From: Andeanibacterium sp036384795
Lineage (GTDB): Bacteria > Pseudomonadota > Alphaproteobacteria > Sphingomonadales > Sphingomonadaceae
Length of the DNA: 64,000 nucleotides
Direction: 5' to 3'
Assembly: GCA_036384795.1 (NCBI GenBank)
Contig: DASVLP010000043.1
Coordinates: forward strand, 62,001-126,000
The notes beneath the pieces were generated by a model that had not been told where the DNA came from, made no database searches, and was given only the letters and a program-made list of their open reading frames with translations. A program made the position numbers and the translations under genes. The stretch's first letter is position 1, and every line of letters begins with the position of its first letter. This document shows positions 44,970 to 53,110 of the stretch, in pieces.

Positions 44970-46250
44970 ATGAAAATGGGCGAGTCAGCGAGCGTTATCG
45001 GTTACCAGCACAGAATCCGGCCGTACCGGGCCGTGCTGTGGGGCAGTCAGTTGGGGGCATTGGCCCTGCTGCTCGCGACTTTCGCGGTGCCGGCTCGCTT
45101 TGCCATGTTGTCAATCGCGGTTGCGGCCGCTCTCCTCGTGTTGCAGATCGCAATGTCCCAGCTGCTAAGCCGGCTGAGCGTTCACCGGATGGAGCAACAT
45201 AGCAAGCTGCTCAGCGATTCCCGGCACGGACAGGAACAGACAGAAGAGCTGTTCAGCATGACCGACATGCTTCAGAGCGCCGAGGACCACGCCGACGCGG
45301 GCGCCGTGCTGAAGGCAGCGAGCCGCCGCCTGCTGCCGGACGAATGCGGCGCGCTCTACGTCTTCAACAATTCGCGCGACCGCCTCGATCTGGCGGTCAG
45401 TTGGGCTCCTTCCGGCGAGTTCGAGCCGCCGGCGACGTTGGTGCCGGGCAACTGCTGGGCTCTCAAGCGCGGCAAGCTCCACGTGAACGATCCCGCCAGC
45501 GGCACGCTGTGCTGCGCGCATCACGATTGCGATTACGCGACGCTCGAGGTGCCGATGATCGCGCGCGGGTCGGTCTACGGGCTGCTGATGCTGGCAAGCT
45601 CGGCCGACGATCGCATGGTGCGCGTGCGCGAGGTGGCGCGGATCGCACGCGCGCTGGCCGATACGATGTCGCTGGCCCTGTCCAACATCGCTCTGCGCGA
45701 AAAGCTGCGCACGCAATCGCTGCGCGATCCGCTGACCGGCCTCTATAACCGCCGGTACATGGAAGACGCGCTCGATCGCTATCTCGATATGGCGGAGCGG
45801 AGCGGCCAGTGCACCTCGGTGATGATGATCGACCTCGACAACTTCAAGGCGCTCAACGATCAGCACGGCCACGCCAAAGGCGATGCGGTATTGCGCGACG
45901 TCGCGGCGCAACTCGTCGGCGCGCTGCGTCCGGCCGACGTGGTGAGCCGCTACGGCGGCGAGGAACTGGTGGTGATCCTGCCGGACTGCGAGCTGCACGA
46001 CTCCGTCCTTAAGGCCGAAATGCTGAGGGCGCGGATCGAAGGTCTGTCCGAAGCCCACGGAATCCCGATCAGCGCATCGTTCGGCGTGGCCTGCGTGCCG
46101 GCGACGTCGACTGGGAAGGCAGACGTCATCCCGGGGGCGGACGCGGCCCTCTACGAAGCCAAAGCGGCCGGCCGCAACTGCGTACGCGCCGCCAAATCGC
46201 GATCGAGCGGCGGCAGCGACGGGCGCGCGCCCCGCCTTGCCGTCGGCTGA
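44970..46250 (+). CDS. Diguanylate cyclase with GAF domain (426 aa)
   Basis: Makes cyclic di-GMP from two GTP. Two N-terminal transmembrane helices (LWGSQLGALALLLATFAVPA and FAMLSIAVAAALLVLQIAM) precede a GAF-like sensor domain (residues about 100-240) containing a Cys/His cluster (TLCCAHHDCDY), and then a GGDEF domain. The active site reads GGEEL, and the inhibitory I-site RPAD sits exactly five residues upstream, so both catalysis and product inhibition should work. The start may be one of two close ATGs (44970 or 44976). The Cys/His cluster could bind a metal or sense redox state (inference). Confidence 0.92.
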   Translation: MKMGESASVIGYQHRIRPYRAVLWGSQLGALALLLATFAVPARFAMLSIAVAAALLVLQIAMSQLLSRLSVHRMEQHSKLLSDSRHGQEQTEELFSMTDMLQSAEDHADAGAVLKAASRRLLPDECGALYVFNNSRDRLDLAVSWAPSGEFEPPATLVPGNCWALKRGKLHVNDPASGTLCCAHHDCDYATLEVPMIARGSVYGLLMLASSADDRMVRVREVARIARALADTMSLALSNIALREKLRTQSLRDPLTGLYNRRYMEDALDRYLDMAERSGQCTSVMMIDLDNFKALNDQHGHAKGDAVLRDVAAQLVGALRPADVVSRYGGEELVVILPDCELHDSVLKAEMLRARIEGLSEAHGIPISASFGVACVPATSTGKADVIPGADAALYEAKAAGRNCVRAAKSRSSGGSDGRAPRLAVG

Positions 46251-46270
46251 CAAAGGCGCGGCGCCTGCTC

Positions 46271-46933
46271 TTACGCCCGGCGCGCGAACCAGATGGTGTG
46301 GCGCGGGCCCTTGCCGTTCGCGCGGGCGCGGACCTCCACTTCCTCGACCTTGAAGCCCGCCGCGCTTAGCCGCCTGGTGAACGCCGGATCCCGCGCGGCG
46401 GACCAGATCGCGAGCACTCCGCCAGGCAGCAATGCGGCGCGGGCGGCGCGCAAGCCGGCGGGGGAATAGAGCCGGTCGTTGGCTTCGCGCACCAGCCCGT
46501 CGGGGCCGTTGTCGACGTCGAGCAGGATCGCGTCGTAGCCGCTGGTCCGCGCGATCAGGTCAGCCACGTCGGCCATCGTGAGGCTGACGCGCGGATCGTA
46601 GAGGCAGCCGGCGGTAAGCTCGGCCATCGGTCCGCGCGCCCATTCGACGATCTCGGGCACCAACTCCGCCACCGTCACCCGCACTTGGCGGTGCGCAGCG
46701 AGCGCGGCACGCAAGGTGAAGCCCATGCCGTAGCCGCCGACCAGCAAGTGCGGCGCGGGCGCTGTGAGCCGTTCGAGCGCCATCGTCGCCAGCGCTTCCT
46801 CGGAGCCGCGCATCCGCGTGCTCATCAGCTCGTTGCGGCCGAGCGCGATGATGAAATCGCGCCCGTGCCGGAACAGCCGCAGCTCCTCCCCGCCGGGGAC
46901 TTGCGCAGTGCCGAGAAGCTCGCGGGCGATCAT
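46271..46933 (-). CDS. Spermidine-synthase-like methyltransferase-fold protein (220 aa)
   Basis: Rossmann-fold protein of the spermidine synthase/SAM-methyltransferase superfamily. Visible are the glycine motif LLVGGYGMGFTLRAAL, an acidic strand end RVTVAELVPEIVEWA, and YDAILLDVDNGPDGLV as the active-site-like loop. Its substrate is not evident; these short versions are often of unknown function and may not make spermidine. It lies 24 bases after the metallo-hydrolase gene on the same strand and is convergent with the GGDEF gene. Confidence 0.82.
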   Translation of the reverse strand: MIARELLGTAQVPGGEELRLFRHGRDFIIALGRNELMSTRMRGSEEALATMALERLTAPAPHLLVGGYGMGFTLRAALAAHRQVRVTVAELVPEIVEWARGPMAELTAGCLYDPRVSLTMADVADLIARTSGYDAILLDVDNGPDGLVREANDRLYSPAGLRAARAALLPGGVLAIWSAARDPAFTRRLSAAGFKVEEVEVRARANGKGPRHTIWFARRA

Positions 46934-46957
46934 TCGCGGGCGCTTGCCGGCCAGCGC

Positions 46958-48043
46958 CTAGTACGTCACCTCGTCGGCGAGCATGGCGGGCGTCGGCGGC
47001 CCGGTGTCCGCCGGGTTCGAGCCCTTGTGCTTGTCGTTGGCGGGAAGCGGCGCCCCGTTCGCGACACCGAATCCGACCGGTTCGCCGGCGAATTCCTCGT
47101 ACGCGACGTTCACGTTCATGTGCGCGCGCGCCAGCGGTGTATTGCCGTATTCGAGGCCCTTCTTCATGTGGGTGTCGAGCAGCACCACGAAGTCCGGGTT
47201 CTTCTTGAGGTCGTCCACCGCCATGCCCGGCGGATCACCGGCATCGTAATGCTTCCTCGCCGCGACCACCAGCGCGCGGTCGAACTTCGCCAAGCGCTTA
47301 ACCGCGGCCCAGTCGGTCATGTAGCCGTGGCCTTCCTCGACGAGGTCGACCTTGCCGTCGAGCGCCTTGACCAGATCCTCGGTCTCGGTGGCGATCGCTT
47401 CCGCGCCGCCGGCGGGAAGGAACGGCGCCATGTTCCACGCCATCACGTCGCCCATGCTGACCAGGCGCGCGGCCGGGAAATACACGAATGTGTCGCCGTT
47501 GGTGTGCCCGCGGCCGAAGTGATAGAGCTCGATCCGGTCGGCGCCCTCGCCGATCGTCATCCGGTCGGTGTAGGTCTCGGTCGGCAGCAGCGCCGGGTTC
47601 GGGCGCGGCCCACCCGAAAGCTCCGCCTTCGCGCCTTCGTTCATCACGATCTTCACGTTCGGGTACTGCTGGCGGATATAGTCGTTGCTGCCCACGTGGT
47701 CCGGGTGGCTGTGCGTGTTGATCACCAGCTTGATCGGCTTGTCGGTGAGCTTCTTCACCTGCTCGACGATGTAGGGGCCGTTCCCCGGCATCTTGGTGTC
47801 GACCAGCACCACGCCGTCCTTCTGCACCACGACCAGGGTGTTCCCGCCGCCGCCGAAGATCTTCCAGATGTTGCCGGTCACATGCTCGGCCGGCTCGGGC
47901 GGAGGCAAGCCGCCCCCGCGCGGCGGCCCCGCCGGACGGGCGCCCGGCGGCGGAGCGCCCGGAGGAGGCCCTTGTTGCGCGACAGCCGCCGTCGCGACCA
48001 GCCCGCCGGCGAGCGCAATCGCCAGAACCGTGTTGAATTTCAT
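46958..48043 (-). CDS. Exported metallo-beta-lactamase-fold hydrolase (361 aa)
   Basis: Zinc hydrolase of the MBL superfamily. The metal-binding signature is NTHSHPDHVG (HxHxDH), with further ligands in GRGHTNGD and EEGHGYM. It has a signal peptide (VLAIALAGGLVATAAVAQ) followed by a Gly/Pro-rich stretch (PPPGAPPPGARPAGPP). The ATG at 48043 starts the signal. The location should be periplasmic. The substrate is unknown; true carbapenemase activity cannot be inferred. Confidence 0.9.
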   Translation of the reverse strand: MKFNTVLAIALAGGLVATAAVAQQGPPPGAPPPGARPAGPPRGGGLPPPEPAEHVTGNIWKIFGGGGNTLVVVQKDGVVLVDTKMPGNGPYIVEQVKKLTDKPIKLVINTHSHPDHVGSNDYIRQQYPNVKIVMNEGAKAELSGGPRPNPALLPTETYTDRMTIGEGADRIELYHFGRGHTNGDTFVYFPAARLVSMGDVMAWNMAPFLPAGGAEAIATETEDLVKALDGKVDLVEEGHGYMTDWAAVKRLAKFDRALVVAARKHYDAGDPPGMAVDDLKKNPDFVVLLDTHMKKGLEYGNTPLARAHMNVNVAYEEFAGEPVGFGVANGAPLPANDKHKGSNPADTGPPTPAMLADEVTY

Positions 48044-48166
48044 CCTGCCTCTCCCACTCGCGGCCCCTGAATCGACGGGCGATTCGACCGTTGATTGACT
48101 TTGTCTAGCGCGATGTGGGGCGCGGGCAAGACTTCTCGATGTCGCGAATAGTCCCAACCTGACGGA

Positions 48167-48196
48167 AAGGCCGTGAGGATCGCTCCTCACGGCCTT
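48167..48196 (-). terminator. Intrinsic terminator after pnp
   Basis: A 13-bp stem AAGGCCGTGAGGA / TCCTCACGGCCTT with a GATCGC-type four-base loop lies 26 bases after the pnp stop on the reverse strand. Only a short T run follows. Confidence 0.75.
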
Positions 48197-48221
48197 CTTG
48201 TTTCGAATGCCTGGCCAGGCC

Positions 48222-50558
48222 TCAGTCGTCCTTGAGGAACGCCGGGATGTGGTCGGGTGCCGGACCTTCGTCGCGGCCGCCGTCCCTGGGACCCCGGTCG
48301 TCGCGATCCCGCCTCGGGCCGCGGTCGCGGTCACCGCCTTCACGGCGCGGGCCACGGTCGCGGTCTCGGCCGCCACCGCCGCCGCGCGGTCCGCGGCGGT
48401 CGCCACGCTCTCCGCGATCACCACGGTCGCCTCTCGGCTCGCGCGGGGGGCGGGTGTCTTCGAGTTCCTCGCCGGTTTCCTGATCGACGACGCGCATCGA
48501 CAGGCGGACCTTGCCGCGCGGATCGACTTCGAGCACCTTGACCTTCACTTCCTGGCCTTCGGAGACGACGTCGGTCGGCTTCTCGACCCGCTCGTTCTTC
48601 ATCTCGGAGACGTGGACGAGGCCGTCCTTGCCGCCCATGAAGTTCACGAACGCGCCGAAATCGACGATGTTGACCACCTTGCCGGTGTAGATCTTGCCGA
48701 CCTCCGGCTCTTCGACGATGCCTTGGATCCACGCGCGGGCGGCCTCGATCTGGCTCAAGTCGCTCGAGCTGATCTTGATCACGCCTTCGTCGTCGATGTC
48801 GACCTTCGCGCCCGTTTCGGCGACGATCTCGCGGATCACCTTGCCGCCGGTGCCGATCACGTCGCGGATCTTCGACTTGTCGATCTGCATCGTCTCGATC
48901 CGCGGCGCGTGGGCCGACAGCTCGGTGCGGGCGGTGCCCAGCGCCTTGGTCATCTCACCAAGGATGTGCGCGCGGCCTTCCTTCGCCTGGGCGAGGGCCT
49001 GCTTCATGATCGCTTCGGTGATCCCGGCGACCTTGATGTCCATCTGCAGGCTGGTGATGCCGTTCTCGGTGCCGGCGACCTTGAAGTCCATGTCGCCGAG
49101 GTGATCCTCGTCGCCGAGGATGTCGCTGAGTACGGTGAACTCGTCGCCTTCGAGGATCAGGCCCATCGCGATGCCCGAAACCGGGCGCGCGATCGGCACG
49201 CCGGCGTCCATCATCGCGAGGCACCCGCCGCACACCGTCGCCATCGAGGACGAGCCGTTGGACTCGGTGATGTCGCTGAGGATGCGGATCGTGTACGGGA
49301 AGTCGTCATGGCTCGGCAGCACCGGGTGCAGCGCGCGCCAGGCGAGCTTGCCGTGGCCGACTTCGCGGCGGCCCGGGGCGCCGAAGCGGCCGACTTCGCC
49401 GACCGAATAGGGCGGGAAGTTATAGTGCAGCATGAAGCGCTGGTAGGACAGGCCCTCCAGCCCGTCGATCATCTGCTCCGATTCCTTGGTGCCGAGCGTG
49501 GTCGTGCAGATCGCCTGCGTCTCGCCGCGGGTGAACAGCGCCGAACCGTGGGTGCGCGGCAGGAAACCGACCATGGACTCGATCGGGCGGACCTGGGTGA
49601 CCGAGCGCCCGTCGATCCGCTGGCCGTCCTTGAGGATGGCCGTGCGGACGATTTCGGCCTCGAGCTTCTTGACCACCTTGCCGGCGGTCATCTGCGTCTG
49701 GCCGTCCGCCTCGGCATAGGCAGCCTTCGCCTTCGCACGGGCCTCATTGAGCGCGTTCGAGCGCTCCGACTTGTTGGTCAGCTTGTAGGCCGCGGCGATG
49801 TCGGCGCCGATCAGCTTCTTGAGCTCGGCCTTCATCGCGGAGTTGTCGGCAGTCTGGACTTCCCACGGCTCCTTCGCGGCCTTGTTGGCCAAGTCGACGA
49901 TCGCCTTCACCACCTTGCGGTTCTCGGCATGGGCGAACATCACCGCGCCGAGCATCTCGTCTTCGGTGAGCTCCTTGGCTTCGGATTCGACCATCATCAC
50001 CGCGTCGTACGTGCCGGCGACGACCAGATCGAGCCGGCCTTCTTCGAGCGCGGTGGCCTGCTTCGGGTTGAGCACGTACTGGCCGTCGATATAGCCGACG
50101 CGGCAGCCCGAGATCGGGCCCATGAACGGCACGCCCGAGATCGTCAGCGCGGCCGAGGCGGCGATCATCGCCAGCACGTCGGGCTCGTTCTCGCCGTCAT
50201 AGCTCAGCACCTGAGCGATGACGTTGATCTCGTTGTAGAACCCTTCCGGGAACAGCGGCCGCACCGGGCGGTCGATCAGGCGGCTGGTGAGCGTTTCCTT
50301 CTCGGTCGCCCCTCGCTCGCGCTTGAAGAAGCCGCCCGGAATGCGCCCGGCGGCGGAGAACTTTTCCTGATAGTGGACGGTGAGCGGGAAGAAGTCCTGC
50401 CCTTCCTTCACCGACTTGGCGGCGGTCACGGCGCACAGCACCACGGTTTCGCCGAGGGTCGCCAGCACCGCGCCGTCGGCCTGACGGGCAATGCGGCCGG
50501 TTTCCAGAGTGAGGGTCTTTCCGCCCCACTCCAGCGATACGGTTTTCGTGTCGAACAT
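48222..50558 (-). CDS. pnp: Polyribonucleotide nucleotidyltransferase (PNPase, 778 aa)
   Basis: Exoribonuclease of the RNA degradosome that phosphorolyses RNA 3' to 5'. It has two RNase PH domains (ALTISGVPFMGPISGCRVGY in the first, RTHGSALFTRGETQAICTTT in the second), a KH domain (KIRDVIGTGGKVIREIVAET) and an S1 domain (GKIYTGKVVNIVDFGAFVNF). The last 75 residues form an Arg/Gly/Asp-rich tail (repeats of RGDRGERGD and RDRGPRR types) beyond the standard length of about 700. The gene follows rpsO, the conserved order. Confidence 0.97.
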   Translation of the reverse strand: MFDTKTVSLEWGGKTLTLETGRIARQADGAVLATLGETVVLCAVTAAKSVKEGQDFFPLTVHYQEKFSAAGRIPGGFFKRERGATEKETLTSRLIDRPVRPLFPEGFYNEINVIAQVLSYDGENEPDVLAMIAASAALTISGVPFMGPISGCRVGYIDGQYVLNPKQATALEEGRLDLVVAGTYDAVMMVESEAKELTEDEMLGAVMFAHAENRKVVKAIVDLANKAAKEPWEVQTADNSAMKAELKKLIGADIAAAYKLTNKSERSNALNEARAKAKAAYAEADGQTQMTAGKVVKKLEAEIVRTAILKDGQRIDGRSVTQVRPIESMVGFLPRTHGSALFTRGETQAICTTTLGTKESEQMIDGLEGLSYQRFMLHYNFPPYSVGEVGRFGAPGRREVGHGKLAWRALHPVLPSHDDFPYTIRILSDITESNGSSSMATVCGGCLAMMDAGVPIARPVSGIAMGLILEGDEFTVLSDILGDEDHLGDMDFKVAGTENGITSLQMDIKVAGITEAIMKQALAQAKEGRAHILGEMTKALGTARTELSAHAPRIETMQIDKSKIRDVIGTGGKVIREIVAETGAKVDIDDEGVIKISSSDLSQIEAARAWIQGIVEEPEVGKIYTGKVVNIVDFGAFVNFMGGKDGLVHVSEMKNERVEKPTDVVSEGQEVKVKVLEVDPRGKVRLSMRVVDQETGEELEDTRPPREPRGDRGDRGERGDRRGPRGGGGGRDRDRGPRREGGDRDRGPRRDRDDRGPRDGGRDEGPAPDHIPAFLKDD

Positions 50559-50689
50559 GTATTTTCCTTCGAACCCGCGGGCCCGATTGCCGGCGGGGTT
50601 TGCTGCCGGGGAAATGCCGTCCCGGTCCGGTAGGGGCCTTGCTCAGCCCCAGGCCCCTCCGCCGGATTGCGAAGGATGACCTTTTATTC

Positions 50690-50770
50690 GTGAGCCCCCG
50701 CGCAGGCGGGGGCCTCGTGCCGCCAGCGCTGCGCCGGCGGATGGAGGTCCCCGCCTGCGCGGGGACTCAC
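50690..50770. repeat. REP-like inverted repeat in the rpsO-pnp gap
   Basis: GTGAGCCCCCGCGCAGGCGG on the left mirrors CCCCGCCTGCGCGGGGACTCAC-type sequence on the right (arms of about 28 bases) around a GC-rich loop that holds a smaller CCGCC/GGCGG pair. It is an extragenic palindromic element and could also serve as a processing site between rpsO and pnp. Confidence 0.75.
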
Positions 50771-50779
50771 ATAAGCGAA

Positions 50780-50803
50780 AGGCGGCCTTCGATGGACCGC
50801 CTC
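50780..50803 (-). terminator. Terminator-like stem after rpsO
   Basis: On the reverse strand AGGCGG and CCGCCT flank a short loop and are followed by TTT, eight bases after the rpsO stop. A partial terminator or attenuator before pnp is plausible. Confidence 0.4.
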
Positions 50804-50810
50804 CCGAAAA

Positions 50811-51080
50811 TTACTTTCTCAGACCCAGCTTCTGGATCAGCGCATTGTAGCGCTCGACATCCCTGCTCTTGAGATAAGCGAGCAGGCTGCGGCGCTTGTT
50901 GACCATCATCAGCAGGCCGCGGCGCGAATGGTTGTCCTTGTGGTGGCCCTTGAAGTGCTGGGTAAGGTTGTTGATCCGTTCGGTGAGGATCGCCACCTGC
51001 ACTTCCGGCGAACCGGTATCGCCCTTCGAGCGGGCGTTGTCCTGGATGATCTCGGTCTTCTTCTCGGCGGTTACCGACAT
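50811..51080 (-). CDS. rpsO: 30S ribosomal protein S15 (89 aa)
   Basis: Ribosomal protein that binds 16S rRNA in the 30S platform. The sequence MSVTAEKKTEIIQDNA, GDTGSPEVQVAILTERINNL and HHKDNHSRRGLLMMVNKRR is diagnostic, and the length equals the family standard. The ATG at 51080 is chosen over one six bases upstream for that reason. It lies between truB and pnp as usual. Confidence 0.97.
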   Translation of the reverse strand: MSVTAEKKTEIIQDNARSKGDTGSPEVQVAILTERINNLTQHFKGHHKDNHSRRGLLMMVNKRRSLLAYLKSRDVERYNALIQKLGLRK

Positions 51081-51105
51081 TTGCATTCACTCCGCGACAT
51101 CGGGT

Positions 51106-52089
51106 CTACAGGTTGAAACCCCTGACGACTTTCGCCGTCCCGGCGGTAAGTTGCATCAGGGCCACCGGCACCTTGCCGGCCCTTGCCCAATACAGCCCGT
51201 CGCCTTGGGGCAATCCGGAAAGGACGCGGCCCTGACGGACCGCCTCTGCCGCTTCCGGATCGAGAGAGAGGGCCGGGATGTCGTCCAGCCCCGCCTCCAA
51301 CGGCAGGATTACGTCTTCAAGCGCCGCGCCCTTGCCGATTTCGTTCAGTTTGTCCAGTGAAATCGCCCGTTCGAGGGTGAACGGACCGGCCTTGATGCGC
51401 CCTAGATAAGTGACGTGGCCCACCGTTCCAAGGGCCTGCGCGATGTCGCGCGCGAGGCTGCGGATGTAGGTGCCCTTGGAGACGGATGCGAGGAGGGTCA
51501 CTTCCTCAAGCCCCTCCCCTTCAGGGGAGGGGTTGGGGTGGGGGCTATCCTCTTGGCGCGGCGCTTGTGGCGAGCCCCCACCCCCTGCCCCTCCCCTGAA
51601 GGGGAGGGGTAAAAGACAGCGCACGGTCACGTTGCGCGCCTTCAACGGCACTTCCGCTCCCGCCCGCGCCAGGTCGTAAGCCCGCCTGCCGTCCACCTTC
51701 AGCGCCGAGAATGCCGGCGGAACCTGCTCGATCGCGCCGGTGAAACGCGGCAGCACGGCTTCGATGTCGGCGATCACGGGCCGGACAGCGCTCGCCGCGA
51801 CCACTTCGCCCTCGGCATCCAGCGTGTCGGTCTCCTCGCCGAAGCGGATGGTGAATTCATAGACCTTGTCGCTATCGAGCATCCGCCCGCAAAGCTTGGT
51901 CGCCTCGCCCAGCGCGATCGGCAGCACCCCGCTGGCAAGCGGGTCGAGCGTTCCGCCGTGCCCGACTTTCACTTTGCCGTGGCCAGCCTCGCGCAAATTG
52001 CGCTTCACCGCCGCGACCGCCTGGGTCGAGCCCAGGCCGACCGGCTTGTCGAGCACGATCCAGCCGTCCGGCACGCTCACTCCGGCCAT
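51106..52089 (-). CDS. truB: tRNA pseudouridine-55 synthase with in-frame repeat insertion (327 aa)
   Basis: TruB makes pseudouridine 55 in the T arm of tRNAs. The catalytic Asp lies in GHGGTLDPLASGVLP, and later motifs are PPAFSALKVDGRRAYDLAR and SKGTYIRSLARD. Between the latter two, about 34 residues (LPFRGGAGGGGSPQAPRQED, then SPHPNPSPEGEG) are encoded by an extragenic-type inverted repeat at 51510-51609, and the frame is preserved. The ATG at 52089 overlaps the upstream DUF2239 gene by 13 bases. Confidence 0.94.
   Translation of the reverse strand: MAGVSVPDGWIVLDKPVGLGSTQAVAAVKRNLREAGHGKVKVGHGGTLDPLASGVLPIALGEATKLCGRMLDSDKVYEFTIRFGEETDTLDAEGEVVAASAVRPVIADIEAVLPRFTGAIEQVPPAFSALKVDGRRAYDLARAGAEVPLKARNVTVRCLLPLPFRGGAGGGGSPQAPRQEDSPHPNPSPEGEGLEEVTLLASVSKGTYIRSLARDIAQALGTVGHVTYLGRIKAGPFTLERAISLDKLNEIGKGAALEDVILPLEAGLDDIPALSLDPEAAEAVRQGRVLSGLPQGDGLYWARAGKVPVALMQLTAGTAKVVRGFNL
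51510..51609. repeat. Palindromic repeat element inserted in truB
   Basis: An inverted repeat of 100 bases. The left arm CCCCTCCCCTTCAGGGGAGG is mirrored by the right arm CCTCCCCTGAAGGGGAGGGG after flanking GGTGGGGGCT / AGCCCCCACC. Each arm also forms its own CCCCT..AGGGG hairpin. The element is a multiple that keeps the truB frame. It resembles CTCCCC...GGGGAG repeats found between genes in sphingomonads and Caulobacter. Confidence 0.85.
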
Positions 52090-52580
52090 GCGAGCTTGCG
52101 GCCGTGTTCCCGGATCGCCGCGGGCCAGCCTTGCGTGAAATGCTCGTAGCCCACCGTATTGCCGGCATAGAGCTCGCGGACCGCGTCCTCGAACTTGGGC
52201 AAGTCGCCGGCCATCGCGCTGAGGAAGCGGTACGCGGCGTCCTGTCGGTCGCGCTCGCCGCGGCCCTTGCGCAATTCGGCCTCGACCAGCTTGCGCAAGG
52301 TTGCCGAGGCGCCGCCCCGCTGGCTCGCGAGCCATTCCCAGTGCCGCGGAAGCAAGGTGACCTCACGCGCCTCGACGCCCAGTGCGGGCCGACCGCGCGG
52401 GCGCGGCACCGCTTGCCGTGCCGGGCGCAGATCAAGATCGACCTGCTTGCCGGTCTCGTCGTCGAACGCGAGCAAGTCCGAGCTGCGCGACAGCGGCTCG
52501 AGCTCGCGCAGCGCGCCGGCGAACTCGCCCGGCTCGCCGCGGGCGATCACTTCATCCTTGTAGAACACGGTCACGCCCAC
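52077..52580 (-). CDS. DUF2239 family protein (167 aa)
   Basis: Cytoplasmic protein of unknown function. The family signature is visible: LLAFDDETGKQVDLDLR, RPALGVEAREVTLLPRHWEW and ASQRGGASATLRKLVEAELR. The start is a GTG at 52580, five bases after a perfect AGGAGG. The frame is open further upstream without signals. It overlaps truB by 13 bases, so the two are coupled. DUF2239 proteins are often coded alone; the link with truB may be only positional. Confidence 0.85.
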   Translation of the reverse strand: MGVTVFYKDEVIARGEPGEFAGALRELEPLSRSSDLLAFDDETGKQVDLDLRPARQAVPRPRGRPALGVEAREVTLLPRHWEWLASQRGGASATLRKLVEAELRKGRGERDRQDAAYRFLSAMAGDLPKFEDAVRELYAGNTVGYEHFTQGWPAAIREHGRKLAWPE

Positions 52581-52604
52581 AGCGGCCTCCTTTTGATGGA
52601 GGGC

Positions 52605-52633
52605 CGCATATTTCACCCGGGTTCAATTGTCAA
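52605..52633 (-). promoter_or_regulatory. Possible sigma-70 promoter for DUF2239-truB-rpsO-pnp
   Basis: Reading the reverse strand, TTGACA (52633-52628) and TATGCG (52610-52605) are separated by 17 bases. The -10 is poor. The promoter lies inside an inverted repeat CCGGGTT/AACCCGG (52617-52645), which could be an operator. Confidence 0.35.
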
Positions 52634-52658
52634 ATTTAAACCCGGATAAATTGCTCCG

Positions 52659-53039
52659 CTACTTCTTGCGTACGGGCGGACCGGCCACCTGGTCGAACGA
52701 GCTGAACGCGTAATGCTGGCCGCGGATATAGATCCCGCTGAACCGGTCGAGCCGGTCGCCGGGCGTGGTGTCGAGCCCGACGAACTGCACGAACGGCAGG
52801 TCGGTGGCCGTCCCGAGCAATTCGGCCCGGTACCACCGCTTGTTGCGGTCCTGGAAATAAATCGTGTGCGTGCCCTCGGCGCGCCAGTCCCATACCCCGC
52901 CGTGGTTGGCGAAGGGGATCGACGCGTCTTTCTTGATCACCGCGGGCGCCGGCGCGGGCGGTGAGGCCGGCTTGGCGGAAGCGGCGGCAGGCGCGAGCGC
53001 CAGGGCGGCAAGCGGAAGGAGTATGGCTGAAAGTCTCAT
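52659..53039 (-). CDS. Exported DUF6491-like protein (126 aa)
   Basis: Small periplasmic protein of unknown function. It has a signal peptide (MRLSAILLPLAALALAPAAA), an Ala/Pro linker, and a beta-rich domain with IPFANHGGVWDWRAEGTHTI, YFQDRNKRWYRAELLG and RFSGIYIRGQHYAFSSF. The domain resembles DUF6491. The ATG at 53039 follows GAGGAA at seven bases. No partner is obvious. Confidence 0.78.
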   Translation of the reverse strand: MRLSAILLPLAALALAPAAASAKPASPPAPAPAVIKKDASIPFANHGGVWDWRAEGTHTIYFQDRNKRWYRAELLGTATDLPFVQFVGLDTTPGDRLDRFSGIYIRGQHYAFSSFDQVAGPPVRKK

Positions 53040-53110
53040 GCGACTGTTCCTCAAGGCTTTCCCCCCACCGCCCATCTACGCTCGGCGGGTTGAAGCGTGC
53101 CTGAACGGCG

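Noticed and set aside
48044..48424. N-terminal extension of the metallo-hydrolase into the pnp tail
   Set aside because: It covers the pnp terminator and is antisense-derived; the signal peptide begins at 48043.
48198..50633. Open frame of 811 codons on the plus strand opposite pnp
   Set aside because: It is the antisense shadow of pnp; composition is skewed to Arg, His, Asp and Val with no domain, and pnp itself is unmistakable.
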